Shown: piece by piece, positions 1 to 8,726 of the stretch
Layout of the letters: every line of letters begins with the position of its first letter
Position numbering within the stretch: the stretch's first letter is position 1
DNA from: Cupriavidus campinensis
GTDB lineage: Bacteria > Pseudomonadota > Gammaproteobacteria > Burkholderiales > Burkholderiaceae
NCBI RefSeq assembly: GCF_905397395.1
Contig: NZ_CAJPVH010000037.1
Coordinates: 1-57,798 of the forward strand
Length of the DNA: 57,798 bases
Reading direction: 5' to 3'
The notes under the pieces: model-generated
The model's input: the letters and a program-made list of their open reading frames with translations, nothing else
What the model was told of the DNA's origin: nothing
Databases searched by the model: none
Translations under genes and position numbers: made by a program

Positions 1-126
1 TGCATCTGGCTGTGGTCCATGCCCTGCATCGAGTCCATGCCTTGCATCTGGCTGTGGTCCATGCCCTGCATCGAGTCCATGCCTTGCATCTGGCTGTGGT
101 CCATGCCCTGCATCGAGTCCATGCCT
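1..126 (-). repeat. 42-bp tandem repeat, three copies, inside copB
   Basis: Three consecutive, essentially identical 42-bp units (1-42, 43-84, 85-126) are visible, with a partial unit after 126. Each encodes 14 residues combining MQGMDS and MQGMDHSQ, rich in likely copper ligands (Met, His, Asp). The array may continue beyond the window. Near-identity at DNA level suggests recent expansion by slippage or unequal crossover. Confidence 0.95.
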
Positions 127-326
127 TGCATCTGGCCGTCGGTGGCAGCGGTGCCGCCAACCTTGCCCGAAGACTTTGCTTTCGGAATGGACTTCGCCTT
201 TTCCGCGACGGCGGGCGACGAAGTTTGCGTTGGAACCGCTTCGGTGTGGGCGTGCTGGGCCCAAGCTGCGCTCATGCCAGCGGAAGCAAGCACGGCGGCA
301 AGTACTGTTCTTGTTGGTTTTTCCAT
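1..326 (-). CDS. copB: CopB copper resistance outer-membrane protein, N-terminal part (cut by window edge)
   Basis: Only the N-terminal part is present; the gene runs off the left edge. The reading frame starts at the ATG at 326 (an in-frame ATG at 332 is also possible). It opens with a signal peptide ending near AAWAQ, then an Ala/Lys-rich stretch, then tandem copies of a Met/Asp/Gln/His repeat. CopB proteins are outer-membrane copper-binding proteins with a Met-rich N-terminal arm and a beta-barrel domain; the barrel lies outside the window. The gene starts about 18 bp after copA on the same strand, the usual copAB order. The identification rests on position, signal peptide and repeat composition. 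Confidence 0.75.
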   Translation of the reverse strand, partial: MEKPTRTVLAAVLASAGMSAAWAQHAHTEAVPTQTSSPAVAEKAKSIPKAKSSGKVGGTAATDGQMQGMDSMQGMDHSQMQGMDSMQGMDHSQMQGMDSMQGMDHSQM

Positions 327-343
327 GTGCATATCGGTTAGGG

Positions 344-2230
344 TCAGGCCACCACCACTTCGCGGAACATCCCGGCGTCCATGTGCAACATCAGGTGGCA
401 ATGCCAGGCCCACCGGCCCAAGGCGTCGGCGGTGACGAGGAAGCTGATGCGTTGCGCCGGTTGCACCGCGATCGTGTGTCGACGCGCGAGGAAGGCGCCA
501 TCCGGCGATTCGAGTTCGCTCCACATGCCATGCATGTGCATTGGGTGCGTCATCATGGTGTCGTTGTGCAAAATGACGCGCAGCCGCTCGCCATACTTAA
601 AGTGCACCGGCGTCGAATTTCCGAACTCCACCCCGTCGATGGACCACGAGTAACGCTCCATATTACCGGTCAAGTGCAGTTCCACTTCGCGCCCGGGACC
701 GCGTTTGTCCAACGGACCGCCAATGGTGTGCTGATCGGCCAGTGTCAGGACGCGGCGCCCGGTGTCGCGCAAACCGATGCCCGGGTCGTCCAAGTTGGTG
801 CGCGCCATGTCAACGCGCATATCGGTGGTGGCGCCATACTCGGTCTTGGCGTGGCGCGCCTTGGTGCTGGGCACCTTCAGCGACGCATCGGTCGCCATGC
901 CCCCCGACATGCTACCCATGGCATGCTGGCTGTGATCCATGGCCATAGCGCCATGGTTCATGCCTTGCATGCCCATCGAGCCGTGGTCCATGCCTTGCAT
1001 GGCCATGCCGCCATGGCTCATTCCGCCCATGGCGCTGTGATCCATGCCGCCCATGCCTCCCATACTGCCCATCATGTCGGCCATGGTGAGCCACTGCGGC
1101 TTATCCACGGCGGGCACCGGTGCCGCCAGCCCGGCTCGAGTTGCCAGGGTGCCGCGGGCATAGCCGGTGCGATCCATCGACTGCGAGAAAATGGTATAGG
1201 CCTCGTCGCGCGGCTCGACCAGCACGTCACAGGTCTCGCCCGGGCCGAAGCGGAACTCATCGACGGTTACCGGTTCGATGTTCTGTCCATCGACTTGGAT
1301 GACCTTAAGCTTGAGGCCGGGAATGCGCACATCGTAGAACGTGTTGCCTGCGCCGTTGATAAACCGCAGACGAACCTTCTCGCCCGGCTTAAACACGCCG
1401 GTCCAGTTGCCGGCCGGTGTGACGCCGTTCATCAAGTAAGTCAGCGTGGCGCCCGAGAGATCCGCCAGATCGGTCGGGCTCATCCGCATCTCGTTCCACA
1501 TCTTGCGCTTAGCGAGCGCGCTCTTCATCCCTTCACTGGAGACGTCGCGGAAAAAATCGATAACCGTCGGCTGGTTATAGTTGTAGTAGTCGCTCTGAAC
1601 CTTCAGTTTCGAGAGCACGCGCATCGGATCTTCGTCGGTCCAATCCGAGAGCAGCACGGTATAATCGCGATCGGCTCGCACGCCATCCACGCCGGTGGCT
1701 GGATCGATGACAATGCCGCCATACACGCCGGTCATCTCCTGGAAGCCCGAATGCGAGTGATACCAATAGCTACCAATCTGGTCGACCTTGAAGCGGTAGG
1801 TGAAGGTCTCGCCCGGCGCAATGCCCGCAAAGCTGATCCCCGGCACGCCGTCCATCTCGAACGGCAGAATGATCCCGTGCCAATGAATCGACGTGTGCTC
1901 GCGCAACCGGTTCGTGACCCGAATCGTCACCGTTTCGCCTTGACGCCAGCGCAGCGTCGGCCCCGGCAACATGCCATTGATGGTGGTCGCGACGCGTGGC
2001 GTCCCGGTGAAGTTGACCACCGACTCGCCGATCACGAGGTCGAAGTCGGTCCCGCGCAGCACTGGTGCTGTGCCGGATAAGACATCTGCCGGTCGGCCTG
2101 ACGGCTGAGCCCAGGCCGCACCGCCCAAGCCAGACAGCCCCGCCATCACGCCACCGGCGGCCAGACCCTGTACAAAACGGCGGCGCGGCAGATTAGGCAG
2201 CACAAGGCCAGACGGTCGATCACGTCGCAT
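344..2230 (-). CDS. copA: CopA multicopper oxidase (copy 1)
   Basis: A 628-residue periplasmic multicopper oxidase of the CopA/PcoA copper-resistance family, expected to oxidise Cu(I) and bind copper. A twin-arginine signal ([13 protein letters not shown]) lies near residue 17. Cupredoxin copper ligands are HWHG and WYHSHSG in the N-terminal half and HPMHMHGMW plus [15 protein letters not shown] at the C terminus. A Met/His/Gly-rich insert at about residues 390-450 is the typical copper-binding arm. The start has a good ribosome binding site (AAAAAGGA). It is divergent from copR and followed by copB. Confidence 0.95.
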   Translation of the reverse strand: MRRDRPSGLVLPNLPRRRFVQGLAAGGVMAGLSGLGGAAWAQPSGRPADVLSGTAPVLRGTDFDLVIGESVVNFTGTPRVATTINGMLPGPTLRWRQGETVTIRVTNRLREHTSIHWHGIILPFEMDGVPGISFAGIAPGETFTYRFKVDQIGSYWYHSHSGFQEMTGVYGGIVIDPATGVDGVRADRDYTVLLSDWTDEDPMRVLSKLKVQSDYYNYNQPTVIDFFRDVSSEGMKSALAKRKMWNEMRMSPTDLADLSGATLTYLMNGVTPAGNWTGVFKPGEKVRLRFINGAGNTFYDVRIPGLKLKVIQVDGQNIEPVTVDEFRFGPGETCDVLVEPRDEAYTIFSQSMDRTGYARGTLATRAGLAAPVPAVDKPQWLTMADMMGSMGGMGGMDHSAMGGMSHGGMAMQGMDHGSMGMQGMNHGAMAMDHSQHAMGSMSGGMATDASLKVPSTKARHAKTEYGATTDMRVDMARTNLDDPGIGLRDTGRRVLTLADQHTIGGPLDKRGPGREVELHLTGNMERYSWSIDGVEFGNSTPVHFKYGERLRVILHNDTMMTHPMHMHGMWSELESPDGAFLARRHTIAVQPAQRISFLVTADALGRWAWHCHLMLHMDAGMFREVVVA

Positions 2231-2278
2231 GAAATAGTCCTTTTTGCTTGAATGGCCGCGTCGGAAGGCGGCAGCAAG

Positions 2279-2306
2279 AGAGTAACGACAGCGAGGCTAC
2301 CGTCAA
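2279..2306 (-). promoter_or_regulatory. Putative copA promoter
   Basis: On the minus strand TTGACG (2301-2306) and TACTCT (2279-2284) are 16 bp apart. The -35 directly abuts the phased half-sites at 2307-2344, the geometry expected for activation by an OmpR-type regulator. The copA start codon lies about 50 bp downstream. Inferred from pattern only. Confidence 0.5.
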
Positions 2307-2344
2307 CTTACCCAAACATTACATTCCGGTAAGGTCTGGGTTAC
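2307..2344. promoter_or_regulatory. Candidate CopR box: four half-sites at 11-bp period
   Basis: CTTAC (2307), ATTAC (2318), GTAAG (2329) and GTTAC (2340) start exactly 11 bp apart with six bases between each. It lies between divergent copA and copR. OmpR-family regulators bind phased half-sites about one helical turn apart. Similar arrays recur at 6871, 7029, 8660 and 11791. Confidence 0.6.
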
Positions 2345-2432
2345 CCACAGAGCGTCTCGGTAGACTACCCCGTATTAGAGCCGGTCCAACAGGCGGGCAC
2401 ATAATCCGAAAGACGAGGGGGAGGGCACGAAG

Positions 2433-3119
2433 ATGAAGCTGCTGGTGGTAGAAGATGAATCCAAGACCGGCGAGTACCTGCGCCAGGGGCTGACCGAGGC
2501 AGGATTCGTGGTCGACTTGGTCGCCAACGGGCTGGACGGACAGCACTTGGCGCTTAACGAAGCGTACGACCTGATTATCCTCGACGTCATGCTACCCGAT
2601 CTCGATGGCTGGCGTATTTTGCAGACGATCCGCGCCGCGGACAACCCGGTTCCGGTGTTATTTCTGACCGCCCGCGACAGCGTGGCCGATCGGGTCAGGG
2701 GGTTGGAGTTGGGCGCTGACGACTATCTGGTCAAGCCATTCGCGTTCTCGGAACTACTGGCGCGCGTACGTACGCTATTGCGGCGCGGTACTGTACAGCT
2801 AGCGATGGACCGCATTCAGGTGGGCGATCTGGTGCTGGATTTGGGCAGGCGCCGGGCGTCGCGGGCCGGGCGCCGCATCACGCTGACCAGCAAGGAGTTT
2901 GCGCTGCTGGAGTTGCTCGCTCGCCGGCGCGGCGAGGTGCTGCCACGCTCGTTGATTGCCTCCCAGGTCTGGGACATGAACTTTGACAGCGATAGCAACG
3001 TGATCGATGTGGCCATTCGCCGCTTGCGGGCGAAGATCGACGATGACTTTGATATTAAGCTGATTCAGACCGTGCGCGGCATGGGCTACGTGCTGGAAGC
3101 GCCGGAGGAGCAGGCATGA
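2433..3119 (+). CDS. copR: CopR response regulator
   Basis: A 228-residue OmpR/PhoB-type response regulator of the CopR/CusR/PcoR group. The receiver domain has acidic residues in VVEDE, the phospho-acceptor Asp51 in LDVMLPD and the conserved Lys in LVKPFAF. The C-terminal winged helix (about 130-225) includes [11 protein letters not shown] and [15 protein letters not shown] strong purine-rich ribosome binding site (GAGGGGGAGGG) precedes the ATG. Its stop overlaps the copS start, so the pair is cotranscribed. It likely activates copA and the other genes carrying the phased boxes; that target assignment is inference. Confidence 0.95.
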   Translation: MKLLVVEDESKTGEYLRQGLTEAGFVVDLVANGLDGQHLALNEAYDLIILDVMLPDLDGWRILQTIRAADNPVPVLFLTARDSVADRVRGLELGADDYLVKPFAFSELLARVRTLLRRGTVQLAMDRIQVGDLVLDLGRRRASRAGRRITLTSKEFALLELLARRRGEVLPRSLIASQVWDMNFDSDSNVIDVAIRRLRAKIDDDFDIKLIQTVRGMGYVLEAPEEQA

Positions 3120-4510
3120 CGCATCGCCTGTCCCTGACGATGCGTCTGACCATCCTGTTTTCGCTCTGCTCTGCCGTGGTGCTGCTGGGCTTGGGCGTTC
3201 TCATCTGGCTGGCGATGGACCGCCACTTCGCCACCGAGGATTATGTGGTGCTCGGCGACAATATTCGCCTGATCGAAAAGATCGCGCAGGAAACGCCGGC
3301 CGAGCGCTTGCCCCAGCGGCTTCGGGAAATGGTCGATCACCATCCTGGCTTCGTCGCGCAGGTGCAGACCGCACAAGGCCACAAGCTGTATGCGACCAAG
3401 GACTTCGATTTTGCGATTGCTTTCGAGGCGATTCCGCGCGAATTGGCGCGTGACAATACCTTCGTCTGGCAGCAAGGCGAGCAGGAGTATCGCGGCATGC
3501 GCGCGCAGGTTGGTGCGGCTGACCCGCGCATTGCACCTTTGCGCGTCGTGGTCGGCATGGACACGGAAATCCACGCGCACTTCATGCATGCATTTCGTCG
3601 TTCGCTGGCCTTCTATACCACATTGGCGGTGCTCGCCAGCGGTCTCTTTGGTTGGTGGGCGGCGCGACGCGGGCTCGCACCCCTGCGCATGATGGCCTCA
3701 CGCGCCAAGGGCGTCACCGCGAACAAACTGGATGCGCGCATGCCGGTCGAAGCCGTGCCGGTCGAGATGGCAGATCTGGCGATCACGTTAAACGCGATGC
3801 TGGAGCGACTGCAGGATGATTTTCGGCGGCTCTCGGAATTCTCCTCCGATTTGGCGCATGAGCTGCGCACGCCCATCACCAACCTGATGACGCAGACGCA
3901 TGTCGTGCTATCGCAGCCGCGAGATGCCGCCAAATATCGAGAGGTCCTGGCCTCGAATGCCGAGGAATTGCAGCGGCTTGGGCGCATGGTGTCCGATATG
4001 CTGTACTTGGCCAAGATGGAGCACGGCATCACACTGCCGAATGAGGAAGCGATCAACGTGGCTGATGAAGTACAGGCGCTGTTCGAATTCTACGACGCGC
4101 TGGCAGAGGACAAGGGCGTCAATCTACGGCTTGATGGGCAGGCGAAAATTACCGGCGACCGTCTGATGTTACGCCGAGCGCTCAGCAATCTGCTCTCGAA
4201 CGCTCTACGCTATACGCCGTCCGGCAAAGAGATCCGGGTCGAGACGCGCGAGCAGGGCGGCAGCACGTCGATCGTAGTCGAGAATGAGGGCGAGGAAATC
4301 AGTCCCGAGTTGCTGCCATCGCTATTCGACCGCTTTTTCCGTGCCGACAAATCAAGGACCCGTGCGGAGTCCGAAAGCGTGGGACTGGGTCTCTCCATCA
4401 CGCAAGCCATCATGTTTGCGCACGGGGGCCAGATTTCGGCGGAATCGTCGGAAGGCACTACGCGCTTCATTTTGACGTTTCCCCGCCAGCGAAACGCCGC
4501 CCGGAGCTAG
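3116..4510 (+). CDS. copS: CopS copper sensor histidine kinase
   Basis: A 464-residue membrane sensor kinase. A membrane segment near residues 11-33 and a second near 164-186 bracket a periplasmic sensor region of about 130 residues, followed by HAMP. The phosphorylation motif is [16 protein letters not shown], with N-box ([13 protein letters not shown]) and G-box ([12 protein letters not shown]). It matches the heavy-metal sensor kinase family (CusS/CopS/PcoS). The ATG overlaps copR by four bases. It probably senses periplasmic copper and phosphorylates CopR. Confidence 0.93.
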   Translation: MTHRLSLTMRLTILFSLCSAVVLLGLGVLIWLAMDRHFATEDYVVLGDNIRLIEKIAQETPAERLPQRLREMVDHHPGFVAQVQTAQGHKLYATKDFDFAIAFEAIPRELARDNTFVWQQGEQEYRGMRAQVGAADPRIAPLRVVVGMDTEIHAHFMHAFRRSLAFYTTLAVLASGLFGWWAARRGLAPLRMMASRAKGVTANKLDARMPVEAVPVEMADLAITLNAMLERLQDDFRRLSEFSSDLAHELRTPITNLMTQTHVVLSQPRDAAKYREVLASNAEELQRLGRMVSDMLYLAKMEHGITLPNEEAINVADEVQALFEFYDALAEDKGVNLRLDGQAKITGDRLMLRRALSNLLSNALRYTPSGKEIRVETREQGGSTSIVVENEGEEISPELLPSLFDRFFRADKSRTRAESESVGLGLSITQAIMFAHGGQISAESSEGTTRFILTFPRQRNAARS

Positions 4511-4543
4511 ACGGTTGGCCTCCAGCGCGTCGCCGCATAAAAA

Positions 4544-4571
4544 TAGCCACGGCGTTGCGGCGCCGTGGCTA
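4544..4571 (-). terminator. Perfect 11-bp hairpin with T-run on the minus strand
   Basis: TAGCCACGGCG (4544-4554) and its exact complement (4561-4571) flank a six-base loop. Read on the minus strand it is followed by TTTTT, so it fits an intrinsic terminator for leftward transcription from the IS element. It lies just past the copS stop and may also act rightward, without a T-run. Confidence 0.65.
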
Positions 4572-4573
4572 GT

Positions 4574-4593
4574 GGTCCTTCGGTAAAAGGACC
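4574..4593. terminator. Second short hairpin next to the IS end
   Basis: GGTCCTT (4574-4580) pairs perfectly with AAGGACC (4587-4593) around a six-base loop. It sits three bases after the first hairpin and just outside the left inverted repeat of the IS630 element. A role in termination after copS is inferred; there is no T-run. Confidence 0.35.
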
Positions 4594-4598
4594 GTTCA

Positions 4599-5719
4599 AC
4601 CTATTGATCCGGCATTGTATCTAGAATCTCATGCGGCATCACGAAGCGGTTTGGGCTCGAAACTCGCTTTTGGTCCGCTCGGGCTGTCGTTGACACCTTC
4701 ACAGGTACATGGACGTCGCCTTGACCAGTTGCAGCTTGGTGCGCGCCGGCGCCAGCGTTGTGACGGCCGGCTTGAGGTCGGCGAAGGCCCTCTCGTCCGG
4801 GGTTGAGTTCGGGTCTGTAGCTTGGCCGGTAGAAGACTTCGATTTCGTGCTTGTGCTCGGCCAACCACGCCTTTACGGGCTTGCTGTGATGCACGCGCAG
4901 ATTGTCCAGGATCAGGTAGACCTTGCGCTTAATACCCTTGACCAGCCGTTTCACGAACTTGATCAGGATGTCGGAATTGAGCGCGCCGTCGAATATCTTC
5001 CAGCGCATCGTTCCCTGGTTGGTAACGCTGGAGATGACCGACAAGCCATGGCACTCGTTGTTCGCCCGTACCACCGCCGCCTGGCCTTGCGCAGCATGGC
5101 CGCGCATGCGTACGTCGTTGCTGCGCAAGCCGGTCTCATCGCCCCAATGGATCTCGGCGCCTTCTGCCTTGGCGCTCGCTAAAATGACCGGATACTCCTC
5201 ATCGAGCCACTTCTTCACTGCCGCTGGCGGCTCGTAGGCCTTCTGGATCGGCCTCTGCGGCGTGAAGCCCCAGCGTTCGTGGTAAAGACCTAGGGTGCGT
5301 GCAGCGAGTTCGATGCCGTAGCGATCGCGGATCAGTTTTGCCACCGCCTGGCGCTGCCACAGCGGGTACCCCATCTTCATCTGATCGGGCGTACGGTCGC
5401 GAATCAGGCGCAGCACTTCACTCTCCTGCTCGGCCGTCAGCGTGCGTCCAATGCCGCGGGGTCGTCCCGGCCGCGTAGTGTCCACCGCCTTCCAGCCGCC
5501 CGCTTCATACGCCTTGAATGCCGCACTCACCGTCGCGCGCGTCAGCTCGCACTGCGCCGCCGCCTCGTTCACGCTCACGCCTTGAAGCCGCATTCTCACC
5601 GCTCGCCGTCGCCGCTCGTTCAACGCGTCGACCGACAGCGTCCTCGAGTCGATTTTGTCATGCATCATCTGACTAACCCTCTCGAGAACGTCCCCTATTT
5701 GTGTGCCGGATCAACAGGT
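4599..5719 (-). mobile_element. IS630-family insertion sequence
   Basis: A transposase reading frame is bounded by inverted repeats: 4599-4614 on the left and the complement of 5704-5719 on the right agree at 15 of 16 positions (core TTGATCCGGCA). The element lies between copS and the 3' end of the porin gene. I could not identify a convincing TA target duplication outside the repeats, so the exact termini are uncertain. Confidence 0.75.
4699..5668 (-). pseudogene. IS630 transposase with +1 frameshift at the catalytic Glu
   Basis: The N terminus carries a helix-turn-helix (VNEAAAQCELTRATVSAAF). The DDE domain shows the first Asp in IHWGDETGL and the second in YLILDNLRVHHS. The third acidic residue belongs in the motif LNPDER, but a GGGG run at 4799-4802 (CCCC in the gene) shifts the frame right after LNP. 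As written the frame reads through to 4601 with unrelated residues. Removing one base restores LNPDERAFADLKP and a stop at 4699. The element is either inactive or the base is a sequence error; programmed frameshifting is a weaker alternative. Confidence 0.85.
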
Positions 5720-5735
5720 ATTCAGGCGGCTTTGC

Positions 5736-6809
5736 TTAAAACTTATGGCGTAGACCCAGCACGACACCGGTCTGGTTGTCGCCCGGCACGACATTGACCG
5801 GCGCGCCACTGCTGGCGTTAAAGCCGTTCAAGCCCAACTGTGAGCCACCTTTGTTACGGACATAGCCGACATTGAAGTACATGTCGGTGCGTTTGGAAAA
5901 CGCGTAATCGGTCGAGGCCACGAACATCAGCGGATCGGCGCCGGAACCCCGCACATCGGTATAGTACGCTGCGCCGGTGAGCGACAGCGCCGAGGTCAGC
6001 TGATAACGCAGGCCTGCCCAATACAAGTTGGAGCGCATTGCGCTTACCGCGCTCGAGATATTTCCGTTGAGCCAACGATATCCGGCATACAGCTTTGCTG
6101 GTCCGATCCCATAGCTGATCCCCACTAACGCGCGCCGGTCCTTTTGCCCCTGCGATGCAACGGTTGACCCCTGGTACTCGTCGTACAGGGCGCCCAGGGA
6201 AAGCGGTCCAGTCGAATACACCAGACCCGCACTCATCTCCCGGTCCACCTTCAGCTCGCCGGGGACTTCGCCGCCGCCAGTGCGGCCGAAGCTGTACAGT
6301 GCCATGGCGGTCACGCCGCCAAACGTGCCCTTGTACTTGACGGAATTGTCCGCGCGACCGGCAATGGTATCGTCGCTCTTGAAAAGCGAGTATCGCGGCG
6401 CGAAACCCATCGGATCAAACTGAATGGCGGTGTCGTATAGCACCGTGGTCTGGCGACCAAGGGTCAGCTGACCATATGGGCTGGACAGCCCGACCAGTGC
6501 GCCCCGGTCAAATAACCGGCCGGCGCTACTCGACTGCGCGGTATCAAGGGCGAAGCCGCTCTCCAGTTCGAACACCGCTTTGAGGCCACCGCCGAGATCT
6601 TCCGTACCCCGCAAGCCCCAACGCGAGGTCGACATATTGCCGGCCGACATGCGCACCTGGTTGGTGCCGCCGCTCGACGATGGCACATTCGATAAATATT
6701 CGATGCCGACATCGGCGACGCCGTATAGCGTGACACTCGTCTGCGCATAAGCCCCCAATGACAGCGACCCCAGCAGCATGCCAGCGGCGGTCATCTTTCT
6801 TCTTTTCAT
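5736..6809 (-). CDS. Gram-negative trimeric porin
   Basis: A 357-residue OmpC-like general porin typical of Burkholderiales. The signal peptide ends at AYAQ, the mature protein begins SVTLYGVADVGIEY, and the chain ends LGLRHKF with a terminal Phe as needed for outer-membrane assembly. I placed the start at the ATG at 6809, preceded by GGAGA, rather than at an upstream in-frame start. The stop lies only 17 bp from the IS630 inverted repeat, so the element may have removed its terminator. A phased half-site array 62 bp upstream suggests copper control. Confidence 0.9.
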   Translation of the reverse strand: MKRRKMTAAGMLLGSLSLGAYAQTSVTLYGVADVGIEYLSNVPSSSGGTNQVRMSAGNMSTSRWGLRGTEDLGGGLKAVFELESGFALDTAQSSSAGRLFDRGALVGLSSPYGQLTLGRQTTVLYDTAIQFDPMGFAPRYSLFKSDDTIAGRADNSVKYKGTFGGVTAMALYSFGRTGGGEVPGELKVDREMSAGLVYSTGPLSLGALYDEYQGSTVASQGQKDRRALVGISYGIGPAKLYAGYRWLNGNISSAVSAMRSNLYWAGLRYQLTSALSLTGAAYYTDVRGSGADPLMFVASTDYAFSKRTDMYFNVGYVRNKGGSQLGLNGFNASSGAPVNVVPGDNQTGVVLGLRHKF

Positions 6810-6870
6810 AGCGTCTCCAGTTCGCCACGTTATTGGTATTCGATAGGCACTGAAGTCTAGTGAGACCAAG

Positions 6871-6897
6871 CTTACTGCGACATTGCAAGCCGGTTAC
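6871..6897 (-). promoter_or_regulatory. Candidate CopR box upstream of porin
   Basis: CTTAC (6871), ATTGC (6882) and GTTAC (6893) start at an exact 11-bp period, as in the copA-copR intergenic region. On the minus strand TTGGTC and TATCGA follow with an 18-bp spacer, so the box abuts a possible -35, as at copA. Confidence 0.5.
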
Positions 6898-7028
6898 ATT
6901 GTTGGGGCGGATGCAACTTGTGCAGCGCGCAGCGGTCGCCCATTCCCACGGAGTTAGCAGGCATGCGCTCGCGCTGGGCTAATGGGAAGTAGACGACAGG
7001 AGAGTGCGCGATGGCGGGATGATGTCTT

Positions 7029-7055
7029 GTCATGTTCTCGTAATCTCTGTGACAG
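7029..7055 (+). promoter_or_regulatory. Candidate CopR box in the porin / exported-protein gap
   Basis: GTCAT (7029), GTAAT (7040) and GACAG (7051) lie at 11-bp spacing, the last a weaker match. TAGAAT at about 7067 could be a -10. The rest of 6898-7207 contains no convincing gene; small frames there lack ribosome binding sites and recognisable products. Confidence 0.4.
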
Positions 7056-7207
7056 ACCGGCCGCCCTAGAATCAATCGCGTTGCCGCCTTGGGTCAACAG
7101 GAGCGCCCCGTTCTTTCCAGGTGCCAGGTGGCATGCCGCGTCATGATGCTGGCCGTCAGATCCCACGAAGACAGCCTGCGTCCAGTTCTTTTTTAGGGAG
7201 ACTTCGA

Positions 7208-7603
7208 TTGAATCTGATCCGAACCGGCTTATCGGCGTTGCTTGTTAGTCTTAGCGCTTCTGCGTTGGCGCACGCCCCCATTTTGGATCTTGATCGGGGT
7301 CCTGCCGCTTTCGTGCCCGGTGGCCTGGCCGAGCCGCGCCCTACGGAGTGGCTGATCGACGTCGGGGCGCGGGTCAACGCGACCTGGCGCCGAACACTTG
7401 GTGCGGGGGAGGGGTGTGTGCTGGTTTTGGACAATCCCCGCAACGAGCCAGCCGAGGTCACCGTAGTGATTTCCCAGGATGACGCCGGACACGCGATGCC
7501 CGGAACGCGCCCGGTATCGCTGCGCATCCCTGCTCATGGTCGCCATGCCCTGACACTGCAGGCCTCTCGGTCGCTTAGCGTGTCCGTGTACGCTGAGAAA
7601 TAA
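7208..7603 (+). CDS. Exported protein of unknown function
   Basis: About 131 residues from a TTG at 7208, preceded by AGGGAG at ideal distance. The N terminus (MNLIRTGLSALLVSLSASALAHA) is a clean signal peptide, which argues against starting at the upstream ATG at 7121. The mature part has few charged clusters, one Cys and a beta-rich look, ending LSVSVYAEK. I do not recognise the family. Its neighbours (porin, copK, copAB) and the possible CopR box upstream suggest a periplasmic role in copper response; that is inference. Confidence 0.7.
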   Translation: MNLIRTGLSALLVSLSASALAHAPILDLDRGPAAFVPGGLAEPRPTEWLIDVGARVNATWRRTLGAGEGCVLVLDNPRNEPAEVTVVISQDDAGHAMPGTRPVSLRIPAHGRHALTLQASRSLSVSVYAEK

Positions 7604-7662
7604 TGCAGCGCTCGCTCATCGCTCGGGCCGCGTGGGTGACGCTGAGCATGGCAAGCGGCCCG

Positions 7663-7713
7663 GACGGGCTCCGAGCAAGGGCACTGCACGGCGCCCGCTT
7701 GCTCAGAGCCCGT
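7663..7713. terminator. Long inverted repeat between convergent genes
   Basis: 16-base arms at 7663-7678 and 7698-7713 pair at 15 of 16 positions around a 19-base loop. It sits between the 3' ends of a plus-strand gene and copK, so a bidirectional terminator is likely. No T-run is present. Confidence 0.5.
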
Positions 7714-7727
7714 GTCAGGTCGCCCGC

Positions 7728-8012
7728 TTAGCCGCCTTCGCGGTGACCTTTGATGAGGGCGTCGTCCAGACGGAACACCTCATTGCCCTTCATCAGGATC
7801 TTGCTACCGTCTTTGGTCTCCATGACCTTGCCTTCTGGCATGCTGACGGACTTGCCGTACTTGTTCTCCATGCCCATCTTGCCGTCTTTGAAAACGTGGA
7901 CTTTTGATCCGTCTTTGAGCTCATAGGTTTTCACGACCGTGCTCAAATCGGTCGCGGCGGCAGTAAGCGATACCGCGGCAATCAGGCTTGCAACGACAAG
8001 TTTGCTTTTCAT
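7728..8012 (-). CDS. copK: CopK periplasmic copper-binding protein
   Basis: 94 residues with a signal peptide of about 20 residues. The mature part contains VVKTYELKDGSKVHVFKDGK, then MGMENKYGKSVSMPEGKVME and ILMKGNEVF, and ends KGHREGG. This spacing of Met residues matches CopK of Cupriavidus metallidurans, a small beta-sandwich protein that binds Cu(I) through Met and then Cu(II). It is preceded by an AAGGAGAT ribosome binding site. CopK is restricted to a few metal-resistant bacteria, so it supports the taxonomic reading. Confidence 0.93.
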   Translation of the reverse strand: MKSKLVVASLIAAVSLTAAATDLSTVVKTYELKDGSKVHVFKDGKMGMENKYGKSVSMPEGKVMETKDGSKILMKGNEVFRLDDALIKGHREGG

Positions 8013-8101
8013 CTTCGAGATCTCCTTTGGCTCGGTGGCACAGGTTGAGACTGCGTTGGCACACGCGGAAAGCGCGTACCGAAAAAGGGGGAACGTCTAG
8101 A

Positions 8102-8488
8102 CTATTGCGGTGGCGCCGGTCGGGGCTGGCCGCAGTCACGGTTTTGTCGCTTCGCCTCTCGCGACGGCTTAGATTTGGCAGTATTCGATGGCGCCGCGGC
8201 GCCGTTGCCGTGCTTGAATAAGCGGTGCCGGGGGTTCACGGCAAGCGCATACTGCGGGGTTTCCTTGTCCCGCTGCGCTGTACAGTCCAGCGACCTGCTT
8301 TCCCATTCATGGTCCACGGCAGGCCACATCGCGGGCGCGGCAGGAGCCGGCACGCCACCGCACTGCAGCCACCAGTTACTGCTGAGCTCTTGCCTGGGCT
8401 CCCAGCCGATTTGAATGGCGCCAATCGCACCGGGCGCGATGCCCATTGCCGCGCCACCGAGCAGGACCAGCAGCTTTCCGGCTTTCAT
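8102..8488 (-). CDS. Small exported protein, function unknown
   Basis: 128 residues from the ATG at 8488, which has AGGAAAGGA upstream; an earlier in-frame start at 8536 lacks one. The N terminus is a signal-like segment (LLVLLGGAAMGIAPGAIGA). The mature part has Cys and Trp residues (NWWLQCGG, LDCTAQ, NRDCGQ) and a basic, Pro-rich tail. It sits between copK and copB, in the same direction. No family recognised; possibly one of the poorly characterised cop accessory genes. Confidence 0.6.
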   Translation of the reverse strand: MKAGKLLVLLGGAAMGIAPGAIGAIQIGWEPRQELSSNWWLQCGGVPAPAAPAMWPAVDHEWESRSLDCTAQRDKETPQYALAVNPRHRLFKHGNGAAAPSNTAKSKPSREAKRQNRDCGQPRPAPPQ

Positions 8489-8659
8489 GGGTCCTTTCCT
8501 GAGTTGGCCGGCGACGTGTGCCACGCGCGCCAGCATGGCACGCGGAGAGGACGCAGACTAATGCCCCATCAAACGGGGCCCCCCTATGGCTGCTTGCACG
8601 TGCGTCATAATGACCATTCTATTTTCCCGCGCGCGGCCTTCGCAGGCGTGATACGAAAT

Positions 8660-8686
8660 GTAATCGCACAGTAAGTTGGCGGTTAA
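8660..8686. promoter_or_regulatory. Candidate CopR box
   Basis: GTAAT (8660), GTAAG (8671) and GTTAA (8682) start 11 bp apart. It lies between copB and the small exported-protein gene at 8488, about 170 bp upstream of the latter. A short GC hairpin (8563-8579) lies between. Confidence 0.4.
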
Positions 8687-8726
8687 CCAGCAGCGGGCTT
8701 GAACCTGGCCGGCGTCTCAAATGGGT

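Noticed and set aside
1..126. Tandem repeat as a CRISPR array
   Set aside because: No spacers; units are contiguous and in frame with copB.
176..2080. 634-codon plus-strand frame
   Set aside because: Antisense shadow of copA copy 1; His/Arg-rich composition comes from Met/His codons read backwards and no family is seen.
4597..5721. TA target duplication for the IS630 element
   Set aside because: TA occurs beside the right repeat only; the left flank reads AA or CA, so a duplication is not supported.
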